Origin: Eublepharis macularius | Taxonomy: Eukaryota > Chordata > Lepidosauria > Squamata > Eublepharidae | Direction: 5' to 3' | DNA length: 64,000 nt | Assembly (NCBI RefSeq): GCF_028583425.1 | Contig: NC_072791.1 | Span: 197,074,311 to 197,138,310 of the forward strand | The notes under the pieces: model-generated | Told to the model about the DNA's origin: nothing | The model's input: only the letters and a program-made list of their open reading frames with translations | Database searches by the model: none | Shown: positions 55,711-64,000 of the stretch, piece after piece | Layout of the letters: every line of letters starts with the position of its first letter | Numbering within the stretch: the first letter of the stretch is position 1 | Made by a program: the position numbers and the translations under genes

Positions 55711-56108
55711 TGTTAGGTGCTCAAGATCATCTTTCATCTTTATCTTAATATCCCCCTGCAGCTGAAGCTGATGTTGTTGGGGTGAATCTGTTATTTGAAC
55801 CTGGGGTGGGAAACTGAGAACAGGAAGTGTTTGTTCCTGTTGTAATCTCTCTCAAATCTGGGATCCTGCATGACCTTGAGCAGCCCATGAATCACACAGC
55901 CTGTTTTCCTGTCTGCAGAGTTAGAGGACTGTTAGGAGAAAGGGAGGTGACATTAGGAGTAGCTTTGGGGAACCTATATCTACTTGATACCTGTCTGTAG
56001 CTGCTAGTCCTAGCAAGGATGGCGCAAGTATATTATACTGGCATCTTATCAATAAAGAACTTTTACTCATGAAATGAAGTCTCTTGAGAGCTGCCTGGCA
56101 TCCTTACA
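55711..56108 (+). mobile_element. LTR of the Gypsy fossil
   Basis: About 398 bases starting TGTTAGG and ending CTTACA, with AATAAAG near 56054 as the polyadenylation signal. It follows the pol fossil directly, so it is the 3' LTR. No upstream LTR is present in the window. Confidence 0.6.
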
Positions 56109-56233
56109 ACCTGGTGGGTTCAACAGTCTCAGAGTAGTCACATCGTGATGTGTCCCCTGCGTAATAAGTCCAGTACTGTTGGTAGTTGGAGGTACTGATT
56201 CTGGGACATAATCTGTAGAGTTAAACACCATTC

Positions 56234-56412
56234 TTGGCATTCCTGCCAGTCACCCGCGCTGCCTTTTACCTGCCCCGCAGGACAGGGGGCACGCAGCAAG
56301 TGCACCCCCTATCCTGCCGCCCGCACACTCCCAGGGCTGGCAGCTGCACCCGGTGCCCCCTCTTTGGCGGCGCCAGGGGCAGACAACCCCCCTGCCCCAC
56401 CATCAATCCAGC
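56234..56412. repeat. GC-rich fragment with hAT-like end
   Basis: A GC-rich block ending CAATCCAGCCCTG, which resembles a hAT terminus. I could not find a matching left end or duplication. Confidence 0.3.
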
Positions 56413-56659
56413 CCTGTGACCAGGTGACTAGGATGCAGGGAGTATGGAATTCGAATATGTTGAATTCCTCAAAGGATCCTGGTTATTAGAGGAGTAGGTG
56501 GGAGGTAAGGATGGGGAGCAACCACACTTACCTCATGTGGTGGATGCTGATCGTTTCCGGTGCTTAGTTTTATCTCTCACTTTCTTAGCAGGTGATTCTG
56601 AAGCAGCACATTCCAGATGAATCAGATCTGGAGAATGTTGTTTTCTGCGCTCAGGAATT

Positions 56660-57195
56660 CAACCACGAAAGGGATCACTGGCAGTTGAATGATATTCTGA
56701 TGGGAGAACCATCAGAACCAAAGCCCAGTGTTTGGTCGGACTTCTCCAGGTAGGCCATTCTATAAGGTGGTGGCCACCACAGAGAATGCACGTGTACAGG
56801 CAGCTGTTGATTTTGCTCATGTGCAAGGTGGTCCCTGCAGAAGGCAGATGAGTGAAGCTGCTGTGATGGGATGTAGGGAGAGAAGTGGTCCCGCAGATAG
56901 GACAGACCAAAGCTGTGAAGAGCTTTGCATCTGATAGTGGATACTTTGAACACAGCCTGGTAACTAATAGGTAGCCCACGGAGTGACTGAAGAAAGGGTG
57001 TAATATTCATACTTCTAGCTGCTGAGCTGCAACATTCTGCATCAACTGGAATCTCTGAGTGAATTTACAGGGGAGACCTACATACAGTGCATTACCATAG
57101 TCAAGTCTTGGTGTTACCATGGTATGGATCCAGGTGGTAAGATTGACCATGTTGAGGTAGAGGGTCATCTTCCAGGCTGCAACTTGATGGCACAT
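56660..57195 (-). mobile_element. L2/CR1-like LINE, reverse transcriptase C-terminal fragment
   Basis: Minus-strand pieces TWIHTMVTPRLDYGNALYVG, LPCKFTQRFQLMQNVAAQQL, then SLRGLPISYQAVFKVSTIRC and KALHSFGLSYLRDHFSPYIP, the same domain as 10320-11460. The frame shifts between pieces; dead. Confidence 0.75.
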
Positions 57196-57784
57196 ATGAA
57201 CGTATGTATACGCATTTCCTTTAAAGCAAACACCCCATTGGGTTCAGGACTTCCTAGTATGCACAGAAATACAGCCTTTACAAAGTTAGGATGTTTTAGA
57301 AAAATAATGCCATTCCAGTTCGGCTTTGCTTCCATACTACTTCCCCTAGGGCTGCCAATGGACTGTAACAAATGATCCAGCCCGACTCCTTTGCCTTTAG
57401 CAGTAGGGTGATCTACTGAAACGAGATAGCAGCAGTTGTTCATGTCTGAGGATTAACGTGCTATTAAAGGCACAGGAACAAAGAAGAGTCTGTACAAGAA
57501 AGAGTAATCCTTTTGGTCTTCTGCACCAATATATTGGTCTCTAGATGAGGACATGCATTCCCCATGGCATTAAAAGCCATCCCCAGTTAATTCAATAAGT
57601 CCTTGGCAGGCATATGTAATGAAAATATGGGTACGTATCTTGGTTCACATCAGCTATGCTTGCAGAAAGCCTGTTTCCATCTGCAGACCTCCCTTAATTG
57701 AATTCCAAGAGCTAGAAAGCATCCACTCATGGAGTACGTCTTTTCTACCTCCCCCATCCCACTGTGTCCCTCCCCCAACATGAC
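57196..57784. other. No gene seen
   Basis: Unassigned sequence. Confidence 0.35.
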
Positions 57785-58202
57785 AGAGTATCTATTTGGC
57801 ATGCAGAAGGTCCTAGGTTCAATCCCAGGCATCTCCAGTTGCAAGGACCAGGTAGCAGGTGGCATGAAATCCCTGAGATGCTGTAGAGCCACTGCCAATC
57901 TGAGTAGACGATACTGACCTTGATGGACCAATAGTCTGACTCAGGGCCAAGCTACAAGTGACGAATAACACAGGTTGGACACTTGATAGCTTCCCTCAAG
58001 TTTTGATGGGAAATGTAGGTAGCTTGGCAGAATGTTGGACAAGTGACAGTTGAAAAGTCCATTGGACAGCAGTCGGAGAGCCAAGCTGCAAGATCAGGAT
58101 GCCTACATTTCCCATCAAAACTTGAGGGAAGCTGACAAGTGTCCAACCTGTGTCATTCGTCACTTGTAGCTTGGCCCTCAGTATAAGGCAGCTTCATGCA
58201 TT
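57785..58202 (+). mobile_element. tRNA-derived SINE split by a MITE
   Basis: The SINE body reads GCATGCAGAAGGTCCTAGGT, TTCAATCCCAGGCATCTCC (B box region) and CTTGATGGACCAATAGTCTG up to 57943. It resumes after the insertion as GTATAAGGCAGCTTCATGCA at 58181. The 234-base MITE copy D sits in between with a TCA duplication, so the SINE is older than the MITE. Confidence 0.8.
57944..58177. mobile_element. Palindromic MITE, GGGCCAAGC family, copy D (234 bp)
   Basis: Ends GGGCCAAGCTACAAGTGACG and CGTCACTTGTAGCTTGGCCC. TCA flanks both sides (57941-57943 and 58178-58180), and the interrupted SINE proves the precise boundaries. GG...CC ends and a 3-bp duplication fit PIF-Harbinger. Confidence 0.9.
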
Positions 58203-58210
58203 CTTGTTGG

Positions 58211-58528
58211 CAGGGCTTTTTTTCTGGGAAAAGAGGTGGTGGAACTCAGGACCACAGAATGATGTCACTTTGGCTCAGCTGGAACAAGGGGGGAGTTTTT
58301 TAACATTTAAATCGTCCTTGGCAAAAATGGTCACATGGCTGGTGGCCCTGCCCCCTGATCTCCAGACAGAGAGAAGTTTAGATTGCCCTCCGCGCTGCTT
58401 AGCAGCACGGAGGGCAATCTAAACTCCACTCTGTCTGGAGATCAGGGGGCGGGGCCACCGGCCATGTGACCATTTTCAAGAGGTTCCGGAACTCCGTTCC
58501 ACCGCGTTCCAGCTGAAAAAAAGCCCTG
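58211..58528. mobile_element. hAT-type MITE (CAGGGCTTTTTTTC family), copy 3
   Basis: Ends CAGGGCTTTTTTTCTGGG and CAGCTGAAAAAAAGCCCTG. Flanks CTTGTTGG (58203-58210) and CCTGTTGG (58529-58536) agree at 7 of 8 positions. The interior holds the palindrome GATTGCCCTCCGCGCTGC / CAGCACGGAGGGCAATC. No coding. Confidence 0.9.
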
Positions 58529-58536
58529 CCTGTTGG

Positions 58537-59875
58537 GGATTGGGAAACTATCAGGATCAGCATGGGGGTGCACTGTGGGAGGAGAGAACTGAGCAAAAAA
58601 TCACTCCTTCGCTTGCACAAGTGGAAGTACCTTTCTGTTCGTAAAAGCAGCTTTTGGGTCCAACCCTCTGTTACGGTTTGTCAGGCCTATTCTTAAAAAC
58701 TGCAGGATCATTTGGACTTAGTATGAAATTTCCTTCTTGTGGCGCAGTACTGAGAGACTGCTGAGCCCCAGGGCAGGATGAGTAAATTGTTCACCTAAGC
58801 CCTGAAACTGCAGATTTGCTGTAGCGCAATTGCCGACAGTGTTGACTACTATGTAAAAAAATTGCCAATCTAGTCCCAGAACTGGATGGTACAACATAGG
58901 AGAGAAAATGTTTACTTCTTTCTCCCTTTATGGGAGACTTAGGGGAAGAAATGGGGTTGTGTGTAAATCCCCTGATCATAGATTCATTGCTCATTCTAAG
59001 ATAATATAAACTGTTTAGGGGCTCTGCCCCTATAACGGTTTAAAGAATCCTTGGAGGAGTAATGAGAGACAGAAGAGGGGCTTCTCCTCCAATCATTATT
59101 AAGCCCCCCCACCGCCTTTAGCTTCAAAATGCTCGGAGCCATTAAAAGCATATCACATTCCGGATCTGAGAGTGAATTAGAGGTACGGGATGCTCATTGT
59201 CTGCTCTCCAGGATACTAAAAGTTGAATTTCCTCTCTGTTTTGTTTGTTTATTGTTGTTTTTAACCAATGCTCAACTAAACTGCAGCATTTTGGGCCACC
59301 ATGGAAAGTAACGGCCTAGTTCTGACTGGGGCTTTATTGTTTGTATTGTTTACCCCTTTCTCCTTTGAGTTTCCAAAATTCTACATCCTTGGGAAAGCCC
59401 TAGGGATGCAGAAATCCCGCACCTTGTCTGCGAGCAGCCCAGTTCTGCTTGACTTAATAAGAAGCATTTGGCCCCTAAAGCTTGCTCTGAGGAATGTTAA
59501 TTCTTATTGTTCTTTTGGCCCAGCACAGGGGGTTTCCAAGTAACTGTTTAATTAGTAGAACAGCATACAACAAACACACTTGCAAGAAATACCTAGGCTT
59601 GTTTTAACAGCTTTTTTCCTAATAAGCTGCTCGTTTGCTTATTAAAGGTGACAAATTTCACCTGATTTCTGCAACAGGAAAAAAGAGGGGTTGCTTTATT
59701 TCCTTTAAAGAGGGGTTGCTTTATTTCCTTGCCATTTGGCTACCTGATAAATGCAAGGCTTATTCCTTGTCTTGCTCTCACTGTTCACTCAACTATAGGA
59801 TTGCCTATAACTGGCAGTCTTATTGGCAACGCACAGAATGAAAATCTTGCCACAGTAACCATATGAGCTCATGTC
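58537..59875. other. No gene seen
   Basis: Unassigned sequence. The 16-base word GAGGGGTTGCTTTATT is tandemly repeated near 59686-59725. Confidence 0.35.
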
Positions 59876-60072
59876 AAAGGGCTGCCAACTCCAGTTGGGG
59901 AAATTTCCGGAGATTTGGGAGTGAAACCTAGAGAGGGCAGAGTTTAGTTTGGAAAGGGTACTCAGCAGGGTATAATGCCATAGAGTCCACCCTCCAAAGC
60001 AGCCATTTTCTTCAGAGGAGAAATCAGTTGTAATTCCAGATCACCAGATCCCACCTGGAGACTGACAACGCT
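59876..60072 (+). repeat. GTTGCCAAC-type foldback repeat, copy 2
   Basis: CTGCCAACTCCAGTTGGGGA, GGAGATTTGGGAGTGAAACC and ATGCCATAGAGTCCACCCTC identify it. The end CACCTGGAGACTGACAAC is roughly inverse to the start. Confidence 0.65.
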
Positions 60073-60207
60073 AGCACATGACGTTGCCTTGTATGGAATC
60101 ACTTTGTTTATCAAGGTCAGCCTTGTCTATCCTGGCTTGCAGGATTCTCTGGGGTGTTGGTAGAAGTCTATCACGTATGACTCTATGTCACAGGGATTTG
60201 GCCCTTC

Positions 60208-60438
60208 TGCATGCAGTTAGTGTTGCCAACCTCCAGGTAGTGGCTGGAGATCTCCCGGAATTACAACTGATCTCCAGGCGACAGAGAGAAGTTCCTCTGG
60301 AGAAAATGGCTGCTTTGGAGGGTGGACTCTAAGGTATTATATCATTCTGAGTCCCGTCCCATCCCCCAAACTTGCCCTCTCCAGGCTTCACCCCCCAAAT
60401 CTTCAGGAATTTCCCAACCTGGACCTGGCAACCCTACA
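60208..60438 (-). repeat. GTTGCCAAC-type foldback repeat, copy 3
   Basis: Minus orientation: GTTGCCAACCTCCAGGTAGT at the left, AAAATGGCTGCTTTGGAGGG in the middle and ACCTGGCAACCCTACATG at the right. Confidence 0.65.
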
Positions 60439-60726
60439 TGCAGGACAGATGCCCTACCACTGAACTATGGCCTCCACCGACATACATGTTCCAGCTTTCC
60501 CTCCTGACCAGAGACAGACCCTGTTTTCTAGACTATTGTAAATAAATCCTTATTCCCCCACCCCTCTACACCTTTGGGAGTATGCTGTTTATTTTTAGTG
60601 TGAGTAGCTTTATTTTCAGGTTGCGCTCCTTTCCCAGGGTCTGTAGAAATCAGCTGCACAGTCCTCAACAGAACGGAGTATAAAACACTCAACTAGCCAG
60701 GCAATCCAAAATAGGTCTCCTCAGAT

Positions 60727-61075
60727 ATGGTTGCCAACTACAAGCCAGAAAATTCCTGGTTATAGGGGGGCAGAGTTGCCAGGGGTGGGGTGGAGATCTG
60801 GAATTACTGATCTCCTTCTAATGGAGACCAGTTTCCTTGGAGAAAATGGCTGCTTTGATATTATATGGCTGCTATGGTATTATACCCCACTGAGGTCCCT
60901 CCCTCCCCATACCTGGTTTATCCAGGCTCCACCCACAAATCTTCAGGTATTTCTCAAGTGTGAGTGGAGAACTCTAGGGGGCAGAGCTTGGGAGAGAGGA
61001 GGGAGCGCAGCAGAGATGTGATAGAGTCTACCATCCAAAGCTGCTATTTTCTCCAAGGGAACTGATTTCTCTAGT
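60727..61075. repeat. Compound of two GTTGCCAAC-type repeats
   Basis: One copy runs from GGTTGCCAACTACAAGCCAG through GAGAAAATGGCTGCTTTGAT to about 60950. A second, opposite piece (TCAAGTGTGAGTGGAGAACT, GATAGAGTCTACCATCCAAA) follows to about 61075. Boundaries are approximate. Confidence 0.5.
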
Positions 61076-61084
61076 TAGTTTCAT

Positions 61085-61175
61085 CTGGGTAAAGGTGTAA
61101 AGGAGCTCATACCTTGGAAATCTAGTTGGTCTTTAAAATGCTTTTGGACCCGGATTTTATTCAGTAAGTTGCAAC
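61085..61175 (+). repeat. Fragment of the GAAAGCTCAT hammerhead-like repeat
   Basis: Contains AAAGGAGCTCATACCTTGGAAATC and TTGGTCTTTAAAATGC-like words, the downstream half of the family at 63493-63800. The core is not preserved. Confidence 0.45.
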
Positions 61176-61539
61176 TCTGGGAGAACTCTAGGCCCCACAT
61201 GGCGGTTGGCAACCTTATACTCAGCTCTATTTAACGGGGCTTACTCCAGGAAAGCACCCTTAGGATTATGTTATTCGTAGTCCGCCTTTCTCACTGAGCC
61301 TCAAGGCGGATCACACAGCGCCCGCCAGGTATTCAAAGGTATTTCAATCCATATGTAACGGAGTATACACATGCACATTAGCAAAGACTGCACTGAGCAT
61401 GAGGTAAACGGGCACATCGCCCGAGGGCCACATTTGCAGCTTTCTCTGCGTGAGCCTCCCGCTGCTGCCTGCATTATTTCCACACACGCTCAAGAAGGCA
61501 CCAAAGGAGCGCCCCCAAAGGGACTTGCCGCAGGAAGGG

Positions 61540-62120
61540 CGGCAGTTAGGACCTTTCCTTTTGGGGAGGCTAGCCTGACACGTCCGGGAGCCAATGGGAG
61601 GGCGACGGCTGAAGAGCCTTGTGACAGGGGAGGCGGACCTTTCCCCCTCTCTCCCCGCGCGCTGTGCAGGAGGGGGAGAAGAGGGAGGGGCCGCCGCCGC
61701 CGCCGAGGGTGGGGCTTGAGGCGGCGGCGCTGGAGCGGGACTCGAGGCGCTGGAGGCGTGCGCGCACACCGGCTCGCTGGCTGGCTCTGGCTCTGGCTCC
61801 TGAGCATCTTCCTCGCCCAGCATCCCCCGAGCCCCGAAACGAGAGGCGGCGGCGGCGGGCGGCGAGACAAAGCAAAGATGGCAGGGATCCTCGCCTGGTT
61901 CTGGAACGAGCGCTTCTGGCTGCCGCACAATGTCACCTGGGCGGATCTGAAGAGCACCGAGGAAGCCACCTTCCCCCAGGCGGAGGACCTCTACCTCGCC
62001 TTCCCCCTGGCCTTCTGCATCTTCATGATCCGCCTGGTTTTCGAAAGGTGAGGCGAAGGCGGAGGGGCTTTTCTTTGCCTCCTGGAGAAGGAGCTGCTCC
62101 TGCCCGCTCTCTCTGTGTTA
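61540..62120 (+). promoter_or_regulatory. CERS6: CpG-island promoter of CERS6
   Basis: Dense CpG and G/C runs surround the first CERS6 exon (for example GGCCGCCGCCGCCGCCGAGG at 61689). No TATA box is seen upstream of the ATG, as usual for a housekeeping-type promoter. A (CTGGCT)n run lies at about 61775-61797. The antisense frames here are by-products of base composition. Confidence 0.75.
61878..62047 (+). CDS. CERS6: Ceramide synthase 6, first coding exon (gene continues off the right edge)
   Basis: CERS6 is an endoplasmic-reticulum membrane enzyme that joins a fatty acyl-CoA, chiefly C16, to a sphingoid base to make (dihydro)ceramide. The exon encodes 56 full codons plus two bases, [40 protein letters not shown], then [16 protein letters not shown]. 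This is nearly the same as my recollection of mammalian CERS6, with only conservative changes (K-S for K-N, I and V swaps). NVT at residues 18-20 is the known N-glycosylation sequon. Residues about 37-55 are the start of the first membrane segment. The ATG at 61878 is in context AAAGATGG, and the exon ends AAAG/GTGAGG at 62047, phase 2. The homeobox-like and TLC catalytic domains lie in later exons outside the window. CERS5 is the nearest alternative, but the N terminus fits CERS6 better. Confidence 0.95.
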
Positions 62121-62289
62121 TTTGATTCATCCTTCTAGTTCTTACCAGAGGGGGGCGAATAGTTGTGTAAGCTGTGTAGTTGGGGTTGTGTGTGTGTGTG
62201 GGGGGGCGCAGATCAAACTTCTCTGAAGAACGGGGCTCTGGAATGTGTGGGGGAGATAGTCTCCCACATCAGTCTGTCAACATGTGTGC

Positions 62290-62415
62290 CCACACAAAGA
62301 TTTTATTTAATTTTACTTCATTTATACCTCGCCTTTCTCCCCAAAGCAGCTTACCGCCTTGTCTGTTTTATCCTCACAACAACCCTGTGAGGTAGGTTAG
62401 GCAAGGGGCTGCGTT
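62290..62415 (-). repeat. Old MIR-like SINE piece
   Basis: TTTATACCTCGCCTTTCTCC, AAAGCAGCTTACCGCC and ATCCTCACAACAACCCTGTG then AGGTAGGTTAGG, a common reptile/amniote SINE segment in reverse. Truncated. Confidence 0.55.
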
Positions 62416-63492
62416 TCCCATTTAAAATAGGTTTTAAAGTGAGCCCCCCCACACACATACCTTTAGACCACCTTTCCTTTCCCTCCTTTCCTCAGCCGAT
62501 GCAGGCAGTTTTGTGGCTGGAAAGTGAAATTCCACAGAGGATAACCCCCAGCCTTGCTAATATCAGGTGGGCGGTAGGGAATTTTGTACTTTTGATGATC
62601 TGGAGAATTAAAAAAACAACAGGATTTGAGGCCGGTGGAGACCAACAAGATTTTTCAGGGGTAAGCTTTGGAGAGGGTGCCCTACTGCAGGAGAACTAAA
62701 GCTTTTTGAGACCGTGGCTTCTGCTTTTTTCTGGTCCTTCGCTGCCTTTTAACGTCTTTGTTGCTTTGTTTCTTAAATGAGAGAGAGCGGAGTTCAGTCA
62801 CACCTGCTAGGCCCTCAGACCTGCTCAGCTAATGGCAAAGATGTGTGGGAAAGCGGATGTCAGCACCCAGTGACACTCTGCACATGCCTGGGGGTACATG
62901 CAGCTCTGTTCTTATGTCTCAGGTCTGCTCCGAGACATTTGTTTCTGGGTTGTGGGGCTGGGTCTCTCTGATCACTGGCTCTAGTTGTGCTCTAAATATC
63001 CCTCCAATGCATAGTTTTGTGTGTGTTCTTGATAACTTTGTATGGAACACCTGAGTGAAAATAAATTTGTTTCCTTTTGGAGTTTTCTGTAGAACATTGG
63101 CTTAGTTTGCAGCCTTTTAGAAAAGTGGATCCCTTTTAAAAGGGGGCAAAAACCTGGCAAGATTCTCACATCCAGTAGATTTTATCAGTATTCTCATTTT
63201 TACAGGATTCTCTTTGACATTCAACAAACTCCTAATATTTGCTATATAAAAAAGGTCAAAGGATAGTTAGCAATTTCTCCTTCTAGCTTTCCCTGAGTTC
63301 TCTTGAATTCCTTTCAAACTGAACTATAAACGACACAAATGGGGAGAATGGAAGAAAACAGAAAAATACAGAATTAATACAACTTGCTGATTGCCGTGGT
63401 ACTTAACTAAGAGTGCTTCTTAAATTTCAGTGTTCATTTACATCCACATTGTACAGCTCATGTTTCCTGAGAGAGTCCAAAGAGAGTTTCAG

Positions 63493-63650
63493 GTGCGTAG
63501 CCATGTTGATCTGCAGTAGAATAACAGTCCAATAGCACCTTAGAGATTTTCAGGCTATGAGCTTTCGCGAGTCAAATCTCCCTTCTTTAGATACTGAAGG
63601 GTGCTCATACCCTGAAAATCTTGTTGGTCTCTTAGTTGTCAATGGACTCA
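63493..63650 (-). repeat. Hammerhead-like repeat, minus-strand copy
   Basis: The minus strand reads TATCTAAAGAAGGGAGATTT, GACTCGCGAAAGCTCATAGC and AAGGTGCTATTGGACTG, then a tail GATCAACATGGCTACGCACC. The CTGANGA core reads CTAAAGA, so the ribozyme fold is probably lost. Confidence 0.65.
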
Positions 63651-63659
63651 AATCTTGCT

Positions 63660-63800
63660 AGTCCAAAGAGAGAACACTTCGTTGAAGGATTATTCCTTCT
63701 GCCCTCCATGCATCTGATGAAGAGAACGTGATTCTCGAAAGCTTATGCTACAATAAAATTGGTTAGTCTTAAAGGTGCTACTGGACTCTTTTTTATTATG
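63660..63800 (+). repeat. Hammerhead-like repeat, plus-strand copy
   Basis: Carries the best-preserved core in the family (63710-63748), then AATAAAATTGGTTAGTCTTA and AAGGTGCTACTGGACTC. It is inverted relative to the neighbour at 63493-63650. Another copy begins near 63925 and is cut by the window end. Confidence 0.7.
63710..63748 (+). ncRNA. Hammerhead-ribozyme-like motif in CERS6 intron 1
   Basis: Stem I GCAT (63710-63713) pairs with ATGC (63745-63748). The core is CTGATGA (63714-63720). Stem II GAGAA (63722-63726) pairs with TTCTC (63732-63736), followed by GAAA (63737-63740). A loopless two-pair stem III AG/CT (63740-63743) leads to the predicted cut after T63744. One extra A lies between the core and stem II, the same place as the extra base in the Penelope motif. 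All conserved core bases are present; activity is untested. Confidence 0.55.
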
Positions 63801-64000
63801 CATAAAGAGTGTCCCTTTGTCAGCAACTAGTTTTATTCATCTGCATTAACAGGCAAAACTCTTCTAAGTTTTCTCTTTTTTTCACACTTCTGTTTCTTGT
63901 TTCAAAGGAACTGGTTTATTGTAGTTTTTAGAGTTTCCTGTGAAGATGACAGTGCATAGCTTTCGGGAGCAAATTAACTAATGATGCTTTATCTGATGTG

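Larger units (their letters stand above)
62048..64000 (+). other. CERS6: CERS6 intron 1 (partial)
   Basis: Begins GTGAGGCGAAGG and runs beyond the window. It holds an old SINE piece and the hammerhead-like repeats listed separately. The rest (62415-63490) shows nothing I recognise. Confidence 0.85.

Noticed and set aside
61344-61969. Minus-strand frames of 159-194 codons over the CERS6 promoter
   Set aside because: CpG-island composition keeps them open; no domain, and they run antisense across exon 1.

Overview
This window is vertebrate nuclear DNA, most likely from a squamate reptile (a lizard; a gecko is possible but I cannot prove it). The only host gene I recognise is the first coding exon of CERS6 (ceramide synthase 6) at 61878-62047, with its CpG-rich promoter upstream and the start of intron 1 running off the right edge. 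The lizard call rests on the repeat set: a BovB-type LINE tail, a Sauria-type SINE, a 5S-rRNA-derived SINE, tRNA SINEs, CR1, L2-like and L1 LINEs, and a Penelope element with hammerhead-ribozyme motifs. In other vertebrates the DNA just upstream of CERS6 is the STK39-CERS6 intergenic interval, so roughly the left 61 kb is probably intergenic.

Layout. 1-37500 is AT-rich and gene-free: 5'-truncated L1 pieces (about 2757-3240, 7342-7849, 26113-27195), four 5S SINEs, four tRNA SINEs, hAT and Harbinger-type MITEs with clear target duplications, a broken Gypsy fossil (about 16090-18690), a Penelope fragment (25197-25539) and a complete Penelope insertion with an inverted arm (33800-36125, 14-bp duplication). 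37548-47289 is a 9.7-kb PIF-Harbinger DNA transposon, GC-rich and strikingly well preserved. 47290-61500 is again intergenic, with GC-rich hAT sequence, palindromic MITEs, CR1 and L2 tails and a second broken Gypsy fossil ending in an LTR (54150-56108). 61540-64000 is the CERS6 promoter, exon 1 and intron 1.

The most interesting object is the Harbinger element. It carries three genes rather than the usual two: a spliced DDE transposase (minus strand, 2 exons, 432 aa), a first MYB/SANT-like gene (plus strand, 4 exons, 385 aa, open throughout) and a second, different MYB/SANT-like gene on the minus strand between them. The second gene holds a 141-nt symmetric exon repeated three times in a 329-bp tandem array, and the first holds a 230-bp minisatellite in intron 2. 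All splice junctions I propose keep phase. The second gene appears to have one single-base frameshift in its DNA-binding exon. Several palindromic MITEs with 3-bp duplications and GGCC/GGGCC/GAGCC ends are scattered in the window; these may be passengers of Harbinger transposases, though that is inference.

All calls were made by eye, without searches. Exon boundaries come from GT/AG sites and reading phase, and repeat family names from remembered consensus features.
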